A stretch of DNA of 64,000 nucleotides, taken from an uncultured Bacteroidales bacterium (GTDB lineage Bacteria; Bacteroidota; Bacteroidia; Bacteroidales; Paludibacteraceae). The notes beneath the pieces are model-generated. The model searched no databases, was not told the origin of the DNA, and worked only from the letters and a program-made list of their open reading frames with translations. The position numbers and the translations under genes were made by a program. Position 1 is the first letter of the stretch; each line of letters starts with the position of its first letter. Shown here piece by piece: positions 7,931 through 15,473 of the stretch. The DNA lies in NCBI GenBank assembly GCA_902799705.1, contig CADCBP010000004.1, positions 1 through 64,000 on the forward strand. Reading direction: 5' to 3'.

Positions 7931-7950
7931 ATCGTGCCCTTGTGGCTAAG
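7804..7950. repeat. 21-bp inverted repeat bracketing the mutase relic
   Basis: Left arm 7804-7824 (CTTAGCCGCAAGGGCACGAT and one more T) and right arm 7930-7950 are reverse complements with one mismatch. The left arm lies within the relic reading frame and the right arm begins at its stop. Similar TTAGCCAC-rich palindromes are widespread intergenic repeats in Bacteroidota, as far as I recall. Confidence 0.6.
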
Positions 7951-7954
7951 AATA

Positions 7955-8051
7955 AGCCCCCTGCCCCCTGAAGGGGGAGGGGAGAAGAAAGAGAGCCGCC
8001 CGGAAAGGCGGTCCAGTTGGGGTGGAACCAAAACGGTTCCACCCCTTTTTT
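7955..8051. repeat. GC-rich palindromic intergenic repeat with a terminator
   Basis: Three inverted repeats in a row. The first is CCCCCTGAAGGGGG (near 7963-7976). The second is CCGCC/GGCGG (7996-8012). The third is a perfect 11-bp stem, GGGGTGGAACC (8019-8029) with GGTTCCACCCC (8035-8045), followed by T6. The last would act as a rho-independent terminator. The downstream A/T-rich tail to about 8130 has the look of a dispersed Bacteroidota intergenic repeat. Confidence 0.55.
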
Positions 8052-8182
8052 GCAAAAAAGAACGCCCATTCTTTTTTGGGGGAAAAGAAAGGTGATAAAA
8101 GAAAGTAACCAAAGAAAAACCAAAGAAAAAAGTAAAGTAAAGTTTTCCTTTTCGGGGGTTTGAGCGTTGTACTTACGTCATA

Positions 8183-8215
8183 GTTGACTGTCGGCTGACC
8201 GTCGGTTGACCGTCG
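8183..8215. repeat. Three copies of an 11-bp repeat
   Basis: GTTGACTGTCG, GCTGACCGTCG and GTTGACCGTCG follow one another directly. The short near-repeat style is the same as that of the word-like arrays elsewhere in the window. Confidence 0.6.
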
Positions 8216-8316
8216 TGATTGAATGCAAAATTAATGCAAAGGTACTGCTTTTTTTTTCGAGATATGCAAATTTTTTGCATATATTTTGGAATAAAGTATA
8301 AATAATTGCATAATTA

Positions 8317-8349
8317 TTTGCATATATCGAAATTTTATACTATCTTTGC
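8317..8349 (+). promoter_or_regulatory. Promoter of the DUF4143 ATPase gene
   Basis: TTTG at 8317-8320, 20 bases, then TATCTTTG at 8341-8348. The leader of about 60 bases ends at the start codon at 8414. Confidence 0.7.
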
Positions 8350-8413
8350 AGCAAATTTAGTGCAAAAACACACTATGGGTAATAAAACACAACTGCGATA
8401 ACACACTAAATAT

Positions 8414-9712
8414 ATGCTCAAACGTAAGATTATAAGCCAGTTGGAAGAATGGAAAAATAACCACTCTCACGAGGCGCTGCTTATTAAAGGAGCCAGACAG
8501 GTCGGAAAAACGACCATTGTGCGAGCGTTCGCGAAAGATAATTATACGCACTTTGTAGAAATCAATTTCGAGAAAGACCCGCAAGCACAAGAGGCCTTTT
8601 CCGGAGCAAGGGATACACAAACGATTATCTCGCGCCTAAGTGCCATGGGATATGGGCCTTTTGTTCCCGGCATGACACTGGTGTTTTTCGATGAGATACA
8701 GAGCTGTCCCAATGCACGAACAGCTATTAAGTTTCTGGCAGAAGACGGACGCTTTGACTATATCGAATCGGGATCGCTTTTGGGGATCAATTATGGTGAA
8801 GTAAGCAGTTTCCCTGTCGGCTATGAGAGTCAGATTCAGATGTTTCCACTGGATTTTGAAGAATGGCTATGGGCAAACAACGTGAGTGAAGATGCAATAG
8901 CGCAAATACGTGCAGCATACGAAGGACACAAACCGTTGGATGACTTCATGCATGAACAATTGATGAAGCACTATCGCGCATTTCTCATCGTTGGTGGGAT
9001 GCCGAAAGTGGTAGCAACCTATTTGTCCAACCCCGATTTTTCGCAGACCTTGCGGCAACAACGCTTGATAATAGATAGTTACCGGCTGGATATTGCCAAG
9101 TATGCCGGCAAGGACAAAGCGCGTGCCAAACGATTCTTTGATGCTATTCCTGCAGAGCTGAGCAAATCGCACAAACGATTTATATTAAGCGATTTGGAAA
9201 AGACGGGCAATATGCAGAAGTACGGCGAATCTGCACAATGGTTGGAAGATGCCGGCGTGGCGTTATTCTGCTATAATACCCACGCGCTTAACCTGCCGTT
9301 TGAGCAGTATGAAAATCGTAATCTTTTCAAAGTGTATCTATTGGATACCGGCTTGTTGTGTGCTATGTGGGGCGATAAGATTCAATGGCAAGTGCTTAAC
9401 GGAGAAATTGATATCAATGAGGGTGCGCTCACGGAAAACTTCGTAGCTGTCGAGTTGAACAAGCATGGACATACCCTGCACTACTACGACCGCAAAAGCC
9501 GCAATGAGCTGGATTTTCTAATTCGCGAGGATAAGAAAGTGACCATCGTGGAAGTAAAGTCAAGCAACAACTGCGAGCAACATGCGGCATTGGACAATGT
9601 GCTGGATGAGCAATCGGAGTTTGTGGAAAGAAGTATTGTCCTGAATAAAAAACAATACAAACAAGTCGATGACATTACCTATCTGCCGCTTTATATGGCG
9701 ATGTGGCTATAA
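8414..9712 (+). CDS. AAA ATPase with DUF4143 domain
   Basis: A 432-residue cytoplasmic ATP-binding protein. The N-terminal AAA_14 domain has a Walker A (GARQVGKT, residues 26-33) and a Walker B (LVFFDEIQ, D93-E94). The C-terminal half is the DUF4143 region, ending in a PD-(D/E)xK-like core (ENFVAVEL ... NELDFLI ... VTIVEVKSS). This is one of the commonest accessory ATPases in Bacteroidota and archaea; its role is unproven, often supposed to be defence or toxin-related. It has its own promoter and precedes a probable defence block. Length and domains are complete. Confidence 0.9.
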   Translation: MLKRKIISQLEEWKNNHSHEALLIKGARQVGKTTIVRAFAKDNYTHFVEINFEKDPQAQEAFSGARDTQTIISRLSAMGYGPFVPGMTLVFFDEIQSCPNARTAIKFLAEDGRFDYIESGSLLGINYGEVSSFPVGYESQIQMFPLDFEEWLWANNVSEDAIAQIRAAYEGHKPLDDFMHEQLMKHYRAFLIVGGMPKVVATYLSNPDFSQTLRQQRLIIDSYRLDIAKYAGKDKARAKRFFDAIPAELSKSHKRFILSDLEKTGNMQKYGESAQWLEDAGVALFCYNTHALNLPFEQYENRNLFKVYLLDTGLLCAMWGDKIQWQVLNGEIDINEGALTENFVAVELNKHGHTLHYYDRKSRNELDFLIREDKKVTIVEVKSSNNCEQHAALDNVLDEQSEFVERSIVLNKKQYKQVDDITYLPLYMAMWL

Positions 9713-9782
9713 TGATGCTACCAGTGCAACATCTTTGCACGCCAAATGCGTGCAGAAACGAAAACAAGCAAATAGAAAAATT

Positions 9783-10163
9783 ATGGCAGATATAGAGAAA
9801 TCACATCATTCTCAAGATTTGGCACGCGTGCGTACCGAATCTTTTAAAACGTTATTGGATGACGTTCGTCATATTATAGAGAAGGGGTTACAAGAAGCAT
9901 ATCAAGGTGTTGATATGGTGATGGTTAATACCTATTGGCAAATTGGCAGACGTATTGTTGAGGAGGAGCAACACGGAGAAAAACGTGTTGAACTGGCTAT
10001 ATCTGCTACGGATAGAACTACGGATAGAACCACGGATAGAACTACGGATAGAACTACGGAAAGTTCGGAGAAAAGTTCGGAGAAAAAAATATCGTTGAGA
10101 AGTTGGGTAAAAAGTTGGGTAAAAAGTTGGGTAAAAAGTTGGGTAAAAACAGAATCCGAATAA
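9783..10163 (+). CDS. DUF1016 N-terminal domain protein, 5' part of a frameshifted gene
   Basis: The start at 9783 is favoured because MADIEKSHHSQDLARVR leads straight into the DUF1016_N (YhcG N-terminal) pattern VRHIIEKGLQEAYQGVDMVM ... TYWQIGRRIVEEEQ. After about 80 residues come 4-residue repeats (TDRT x4, encoded by a 12-bp unit at 10008-10055) and SSEK repeats. The frame then meets an A7 tract (10083-10089), beyond which it reads SWVK repeats and stops. The natural continuation is in the -1 frame (KNIVEKLGKKLGKK and a winged helix), so this is half of a longer protein of about 180 residues. Confidence 0.6.
   Translation: MADIEKSHHSQDLARVRTESFKTLLDDVRHIIEKGLQEAYQGVDMVMVNTYWQIGRRIVEEEQHGEKRVELAISATDRTTDRTTDRTTDRTTESSEKSSEKKISLRSWVKSWVKSWVKSWVKTESE
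10008..10148 (+). repeat. Two in-frame 12-bp tandem repeats and an A7 tract
   Basis: Unit ACGGATAGAACT occurs four times at 10008-10055. Unit AGTTGGGTAAAA occurs four times at 10101-10148. A run of seven A lies between them at 10083-10089. Both repeats keep the codon phase, so copy-number change would only alter linker length, while one base more or less in the A tract switches the frame. Confidence 0.85.
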
Positions 10164-10324
10164 TCGAGTTGATTGTAAGCAATCCCAATATTACATATTC
10201 TGAACTTGCGGAAGCATTATCTGTCAGCTCCACTACTATAGAAAATCGTATAGCAGAGATGTCCGATGTTATCATTAAACGTGTCGGACCCAAAAACGGC
10301 GGTCATTGGGAGATAATTGAGTAG
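10088..10324 (+). CDS. Winged-helix C-terminal part of the frameshifted gene
   Basis: In the -1 frame after the A7 tract the sequence reads NIVEKLGKKLGKK repeats, then IRIIELIVSNPNITYSELAE, then ALSVSSTTIENRIAEM, then KRVGPKNGGHWEII. This is a winged helix-turn-helix of the type found at the C-terminus of AlbA/RecG-like Bacteroidota proteins. A TTG at 10103 is the only nearby independent start, and the domain begins mid-linker, so it is most likely the second half of the 9783 gene. It would be joined by -1 slippage at AAAAAAA or by a length change of that tract. Confidence 0.6.
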   Translation, partial: NIVEKLGKKLGKKLGKKLGKNRIRIIELIVSNPNITYSELAEALSVSSTTIENRIAEMSDVIIKRVGPKNGGHWEIIE

Positions 10325-10417
10325 AATTGTCGGAATGGAGCAAGAGAAGGATTAAAATAGATTTGGTACAAGCGCGTACCAAAATTAGTACGATGCTCCT
10401 CTACCTTGTAAAATAAA

Positions 10418-10450
10418 CTTGCATATTTCAGAAAAAAGTTGTACCTTTGC
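10418..10450 (+). promoter_or_regulatory. Promoter of the restriction-modification operon
   Basis: CTTG at 10418-10421, 20 bases, TACCTTTG at 10442-10449. It is followed by a start-site segment (GCAGCCGATTGGGTGC) very like that of the lipoprotein operon promoter. Confidence 0.65.
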
Positions 10451-10529
10451 AGCCGATTGGGTGCATATCCAATACCGCTGAGCTCAGCAGCGTAAAAAAG
10501 TGAGTACATAGAATAAATTGAAATAAACC

Positions 10530-10746
10530 GCGCAAAGCGTTGCGCAATAACATATTTTAATAAATTAATTAACAGAGCTTTTGCTCTTATTCTCATTTCT
10601 GTAAAATCCGCCAAATTTTTACGTACGAGAGAATAAGCAAGTTGAAAGTTCACGTTTTCGGCGTGGATTATTCGTGCTTATATATCGTACACAGGTTCTT
10701 GGCGGAGCCCACAGAAATTGTATAAGCGCAGAGCGAATAATTCACG
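10530..10746 (+). ncRNA. Structured leader RNA (locus B) with possible attenuator before mod
   Basis: About 300 bases separate promoter and mod start. The 27-bp element 10530-10556 is identical to 2066-2092 and begins with the hairpin GCGCAA/TTGCGC. Downstream, CTTATTCTC (10586-10594) pairs with GAGAATAAG (10629-10637), enclosing GTAAAA/TTTTAC. A long stem pairs 10662-10674 with 10734-10746 (13 bp, one GU) and continues as CTTATA/TATAAG (10677-10682, 10721-10726). The loop of the first hairpin (TCCGCCAA, 10607-10614) can pair with the loop of the second (TTGGCGGA, 10699-10706). The long stem is followed by CTTTTTG, as in an intrinsic terminator, 9 bases before the mod start codon. Confidence 0.5.
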
Positions 10747-10754
10747 CTTTTTGC

Positions 10755-12461
10755 ATGGAAAATCTTTTCAATCATCTGGAGCAAGTAGTGCTTCGTATGG
10801 ATAGCCGTTTTTGTACGGAAGATGGTCATTTGCTGAAGAACAACGTCATAGAGGCGGCTTTGGCACTTGACCCCAAACTGCTACATTACCTGTTAGCCGA
10901 CGAGAAACTGAAAAAGCAGTTCTTCTCGGAGGTCGATGGGCTGTTGGTGTTCGACAAAGTGAAGTTCCAACGCTTTGTGATGAACAAGCAGTTCTTGCCG
11001 GATTCTTATACTGCGTTTAAGAACAAAGTGGGTCTGACGACGGACTCCGGCGAGTTCTTGAGCGAAAGTCGCGAGGTGGTTCTCTCGTGGCCGTACAAAG
11101 ATTGTATGTTGGAAGGCGGGCAGACGAAAGAAGATGCCAAACGTCAGGAGATTTTCTGGAATGAGACGCTTGCGCCGGACGAGATTAACCGCTTGACCGA
11201 ACCGAAAGCACTATGCCATTTCCGCCGTTATGACAGCAAAGGCGAGCACGAAGCAACCGAACTGCGTCCGGATGATAACCTCATCATCAAAGGCAACAAC
11301 CTGCTTGCGCTTTATTCTCTCCGTGAGCGTTTTCGAAATAGCGTGAAACTAATCTATATTGATCCACCGTACAATACCGGTAACGATAGTTTCGGCTATA
11401 ATGATAGTTTCAATATGTCAACTTGGTTGACTTTTATGAAGAACCGTTTGGAGATTGCCAAAGAATTACTAACAAATGATGGTGCTATTTATCTACAATT
11501 GGATTTCAACTGTGTACACTATGCTAAAGTTTTAATGGATTCTGTGTTTGGAAAGGATAACTTCCAACGAGAAATAATTTGGCGTATAGGCTGGGTATCT
11601 GGATATAAAACAGCTGACAATAATTGGATTCGCAACCATGATACAATCTTATTCTATTCGCGCAATAAGAATGCAATGGAGTTTATTAAGCACTATATTC
11701 CACGTTCTGAATTTAAGAATATTGCCCAAGGTAATTCAGACAGGTATCCAATTGAGGATGTCTGGAATGGTAACGAATACGATGATTTGAATAGTATAGC
11801 AATCGTATCTTTTGCTGGCGAAACGGTGTCTAAATTACTGAATGAAGATGATGAAGTTAAAGGACAGAAATCAGAAAAACTCATCAAACGTATAATTGAT
11901 GCTCATATTAAAGAAGGAGATATTGTATTAGACTTCTTTGGTGGCACAGGAACAACGGGAGCTGTAGCACACAAGATGGGAGTGCAATATATCTTGTGTG
12001 AACAATTGGACAAACACATTGATATAATTAAGCGTCGTTTACAAAAGGTCATCGAAGGCGAAAGAAGCGGCATCTCCAAATCTGTAGGATGGAATCCACA
12101 AAATCCGGGATTATTAGACGGCGACAAATATGAGCATAATTCCTTTGTCTATTGCGAATTGGCGCAAGCTAATCAGCAGTTGGTGGAGGAAATAATGGCG
12201 GCTACAGAGCCGTTTGCGCTAAAGGAAATGTGGGAGCGGTTACAAGAAAAAGGCTTCTTGTCTTACAAGGTATCGCCGAAGATGTTTGATGAAGGCGCAG
12301 AAGCGTTTAAGGATCTTTCTTTAGATGATCAAAAGCGTTTCTTAATCGAGTGCCTTGACAAGAATATGCTCTATATCCCGTTTGCAGACATTGATGATAC
12401 AAACTTTGCTCTCACGGAAAATGACAAACTCTTAACTCGTCAGTTCTATGCCCGCAGATAA
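10755..12461 (+). CDS. mod: Type III restriction-modification system, DNA methyltransferase subunit (Mod)
   Basis: An adenine-specific DNA methyltransferase of the beta class (568 residues). The catalytic motif IV DPPYNTG lies at residues 203-209 and the S-adenosylmethionine motif I (DFFGGTGTTG) at about 393-402, in the order typical of type III Mod. The target-recognition region is the stretch between them and is more AT-rich than the flanks, as expected for an exchangeable specificity domain. The start at 10755 (MENLFNHLEQVVLRMDSRF) is preferred to an upstream GTG at 10674, which lies in the structured leader. The stop overlaps the res gene by 14 bases. Confidence 0.93.
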   Translation: MENLFNHLEQVVLRMDSRFCTEDGHLLKNNVIEAALALDPKLLHYLLADEKLKKQFFSEVDGLLVFDKVKFQRFVMNKQFLPDSYTAFKNKVGLTTDSGEFLSESREVVLSWPYKDCMLEGGQTKEDAKRQEIFWNETLAPDEINRLTEPKALCHFRRYDSKGEHEATELRPDDNLIIKGNNLLALYSLRERFRNSVKLIYIDPPYNTGNDSFGYNDSFNMSTWLTFMKNRLEIAKELLTNDGAIYLQLDFNCVHYAKVLMDSVFGKDNFQREIIWRIGWVSGYKTADNNWIRNHDTILFYSRNKNAMEFIKHYIPRSEFKNIAQGNSDRYPIEDVWNGNEYDDLNSIAIVSFAGETVSKLLNEDDEVKGQKSEKLIKRIIDAHIKEGDIVLDFFGGTGTTGAVAHKMGVQYILCEQLDKHIDIIKRRLQKVIEGERSGISKSVGWNPQNPGLLDGDKYEHNSFVYCELAQANQQLVEEIMAATEPFALKEMWERLQEKGFLSYKVSPKMFDEGAEAFKDLSLDDQKRFLIECLDKNMLYIPFADIDDTNFALTENDKLLTRQFYARR

Positions 12462-15126
12462 GAAACTACAAGAACGATTAGTCGAGGAGTTCGGCAAGCG
12501 TTACCTTGACCGCGTAGAGTTGCCGCAATACTTCTATACCTCGCTTTCCCGCACGCTACGTCCGTATCAGGACGAGTGTTTCCGCTATTTCACAACCTTT
12601 ATCAGCGAGCCGTTTGAGGGAAAGCCTTTGCGTCCGCATTTGCTCTTCCACATGGCAACAGGTTCAGGAAAGACCTTAGTCATGGCAGGTGCGATGCTCT
12701 ATCTGTACGAACAAGGTTACCGCAATTTCCTTTTCTTTGTGGATAGTACAAACATCGTGGAGAAGACGCGCGATAACTTCTTGAATCCCGCTTCGGACAA
12801 GTACCTCTTTGCCAAGAAGATAGAGATCAACGGCAAACAAGTCAAGATAAACGAAGTGGAGAATTTTCAAGGCGCTAATCTCGATTGTATCAATTTCTGC
12901 CTTACTACTATTCAAGGCTTGCACACGACGCTGAATAATCCGCGCGAGAACAGCGTGACGATAGATGATTTTGCGGAACAGCAAGTAGTGCTGATTGCGG
13001 ACGAAGCGCATCATATCAATTCCGAGACACGCGACGGAGGAAAGCAAACGACCATCAATTTCAATGTAGGCGAAGCGAACGAGGAAACGACCAACTGGGA
13101 ACAGACGGTTATGCGTATCTTCCAAAGCAACGAGAAGAATATGCTGTTGGAGTTCACGGCAACCGCTGACCTCACAAATCCCTTTATTGCTGAAAAATAC
13201 TACGATAAAATCATCTTTGATTACCCGCTCAAACGCTTCCGTGAGGATGGTTATTCCAAAGATATAGAAGTGGTGGAAGCCGACCTTGCGCCTATAGACA
13301 GAGCCTTGCAAGCGGTAGTAATGAGCCAGTACAAGCGCAAACTCTTTGCGACGCTTGGTCTTAACCGCAAGCCGGTAGTTATGTTCAAGTCCAAGACCAT
13401 AAAGGAGAATAACGCTTTCTTGCAGACTTTCGTAGAGGCTATCTCGCACCTCAAGGCAGATAAGATTGCTTTTCTGCGAAACTTGGCATGCGATGACCTA
13501 CAAACCGCTTTTCGCTATTTTGAGGAGCATGGCATTACGGACGAGAACCTGATCTTGGAGTTACAGGAAGACTTCTGCGAGGAGCGTTTGCTCTTGGTAG
13601 ATGGCAATAATATCACGCCGGAGAAACAGCAACACCTCAATTCTCTGGAGTCCCCGAATAATGATTATCGTGCGGTCTTTGCAGTAGATATGTTGAACGA
13701 AGGATGGGATGTGCTCAACCTGTTTGATATCGTGCGCCTGTATGATACGCGTGACGCGAAAGGCAATAAGCCCGGAAAGACTACTATGCAGGAAGCGCAA
13801 CTTATCGGTCGTGGCGCACGTTATTATGCTTTCGAAGATCCCAATAAGTCCGGCAAGAATGGTGTGCGTAAGTATGACGATGACATGGATAATCCGTTGC
13901 GCGTCATTGAGAAACTGCACTATCATAGCCAGCATAACCCGCGTTATATACAAGAGTTGCACTCTGCCTTGGTCGAGACAGGTATCATCGCCGAGCAATA
14001 TGTAGAGGTGGACGAGAACCTAAAAGAGGAATTCAAACAATCGCGTTTGTATCAAAAAGGGGTTATCTTCACGAACGAACAGCGCGAGATAGCACCGGAA
14101 GAAAAGAATGTGGACGGTCTGAGTGACGCCATCCGCAATAAACGCTATGAAGTAACTATGCCGACCGGACAACAGAAATCCGGTGACATCTTCGGACGCT
14201 ATACTTCAGCCGAATTGACCGCACAAAGCCGAATTTCGCTCAAATTCTCTGATTTGGGAGAGAACGTTGTACGCACGGCTATTAACCGTTTCTCGGAACT
14301 GCATTTTGACAAACTGCATCGTCTCTTTCCATTGTTGACATCTATTCAAATGTTTATGAAAGATGCCCGATACTTGAACCATATTCAGTTTGTAGTAATA
14401 GGCGCATCGGATGAGATAGAACCGGGCAAAATGAGCCAGAAAAACAAACTCTATATTGCTACCGAAGTGCTCCGGCAAATAGTGCCGCAGTTATCTACGC
14501 AAGAGAAGAAATACAAAGGTACTACTGAATTCAAACCCGCCGCTGTGAAGTTAGTCTTCCGAGATCATAAACTGCGTTTTGAGAATACGTCCGGCAATGA
14601 GCAATTTGGCAAGTCGATGAATGATATTTACAACCACGGCTTCCATTTGAATTTGAGCGAGAAGAATTGGTATGCCTATACCGATTGTTTTGGAACGTCT
14701 GAAGAAAAATATCTGATAAAATATATAGATGAAATTTATGCCAAACTGCGTGAGAAATACAGCGAAGAAGTATGGCTTGTGCGTAATGAGTTGGATTTCA
14801 AGATCTATAATTTTGAGGATGGCAGAGCTTTTGCACCGGACTTTGTGCTGTTCTTGCGCCGCAAAGATGGCGAAGACTACGACAACCTGCAAATCTTCAT
14901 TGAGCCGAAAGGAACACACTTATTGGCAAACGACCAGTGGAAGGAAGACTTCCTCAACCAAATACAAGGCGCAGATATTGGTGATTTCTGCTTAAAAGGC
15001 GAGAAATTCAATATCTACGGTCTGCCGTTCTTTAATAGAGACCCCAATGTGCCAAAGAAAATAGAAAACTTCACGACTCAATTTAAAGAAATTACAGGCT
15101 ATACCTCGAATCCGGATTTCATATAA
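12448..15126 (+). CDS. res: Type III restriction-modification system, restriction helicase-nuclease (Res)
   Basis: An 892-residue superfamily 2 translocase with nuclease domain, the partner of Mod in an ATP-dependent type III enzyme. Walker A is MATGSGKT (69-76), motif II DEAH is at 185-188, and motif III is FTATAD. Helicase motif VI is in GRGARYY. The C-terminal nuclease shows a PD-(D/E)xK core: PD at 797-798, then E819-x-K821 in FIEPKG. The gene overlaps mod, so the two are translated together, and it ends just before the terminator at 15200. Length and motifs look intact. Confidence 0.95.
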   Translation: MPADKKLQERLVEEFGKRYLDRVELPQYFYTSLSRTLRPYQDECFRYFTTFISEPFEGKPLRPHLLFHMATGSGKTLVMAGAMLYLYEQGYRNFLFFVDSTNIVEKTRDNFLNPASDKYLFAKKIEINGKQVKINEVENFQGANLDCINFCLTTIQGLHTTLNNPRENSVTIDDFAEQQVVLIADEAHHINSETRDGGKQTTINFNVGEANEETTNWEQTVMRIFQSNEKNMLLEFTATADLTNPFIAEKYYDKIIFDYPLKRFREDGYSKDIEVVEADLAPIDRALQAVVMSQYKRKLFATLGLNRKPVVMFKSKTIKENNAFLQTFVEAISHLKADKIAFLRNLACDDLQTAFRYFEEHGITDENLILELQEDFCEERLLLVDGNNITPEKQQHLNSLESPNNDYRAVFAVDMLNEGWDVLNLFDIVRLYDTRDAKGNKPGKTTMQEAQLIGRGARYYAFEDPNKSGKNGVRKYDDDMDNPLRVIEKLHYHSQHNPRYIQELHSALVETGIIAEQYVEVDENLKEEFKQSRLYQKGVIFTNEQREIAPEEKNVDGLSDAIRNKRYEVTMPTGQQKSGDIFGRYTSAELTAQSRISLKFSDLGENVVRTAINRFSELHFDKLHRLFPLLTSIQMFMKDARYLNHIQFVVIGASDEIEPGKMSQKNKLYIATEVLRQIVPQLSTQEKKYKGTTEFKPAAVKLVFRDHKLRFENTSGNEQFGKSMNDIYNHGFHLNLSEKNWYAYTDCFGTSEEKYLIKYIDEIYAKLREKYSEEVWLVRNELDFKIYNFEDGRAFAPDFVLFLRRKDGEDYDNLQIFIEPKGTHLLANDQWKEDFLNQIQGADIGDFCLKGEKFNIYGLPFFNRDPNVPKKIENFTTQFKEITGYTSNPDFI

Positions 15127-15199
15127 TGTATGTCCGTTCCTCCGGATTCACTTTTCGTCGGATACTACCCGACACCTTTGTGACGATGGAATAAACCCC

Positions 15200-15226
15200 A
15201 ACGCGCCTCACATGGGGCGCGTTTTT
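15200..15226 (+). terminator. Rho-independent terminator of the mod-res operon
   Basis: AACGCGCC (15200-15207) pairs with GGCGCGTT (15216-15223), followed by a T run. Confidence 0.8.
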
Positions 15227-15473
15227 GTATCACGATTGCCACGAGATAAGCAAATAATGTTTTGATTTTGCAATGATATATGCGTAAGTTTTTTGCGTTT
15301 CCGTCCAAATCAGAATCTTTATTACTCCGCCGCTTCGCTCTGTTGATTATTTTAAGAAAATCTTGCCTATGGCAAAAAACGATGTCTGCCAATTCTTGGA
15401 ATACCTATATTATCCAAGAGAGCGGCCCGTGAGAGTCGCTCTCTCTGTGTCCAGTGTATATCCTTGATTTCTC
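15227..15473. other. Convergent intergenic stretch with one strong hairpin
   Basis: No gene is visible between the end of res and the minus-strand esterase. A 7-bp hairpin, GAGAGCG (15418-15424) with CGCTCTC (15437-15443), sits near the 3' end of the esterase gene and may serve it as a terminator, though no clear U run follows on that strand. Confidence 0.4.

Noticed and set aside
7621..8123. Open reading frames on both strands around the mutase relic
   Set aside because: They read out of frame with the recognisable relic and through palindromic repeats, so they are not genes.
8356..8413. Leader of the DUF4143 ATPase as a third member of the shared leader class
   Set aside because: It only weakly resembles the AATAACATATTAAAT end of the 27-bp element and lacks the hairpin.
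12676..13998. Long minus-strand open reading frames opposite res
   Set aside because: They are shadows of the strongly conserved helicase frame and have no independent start signals.
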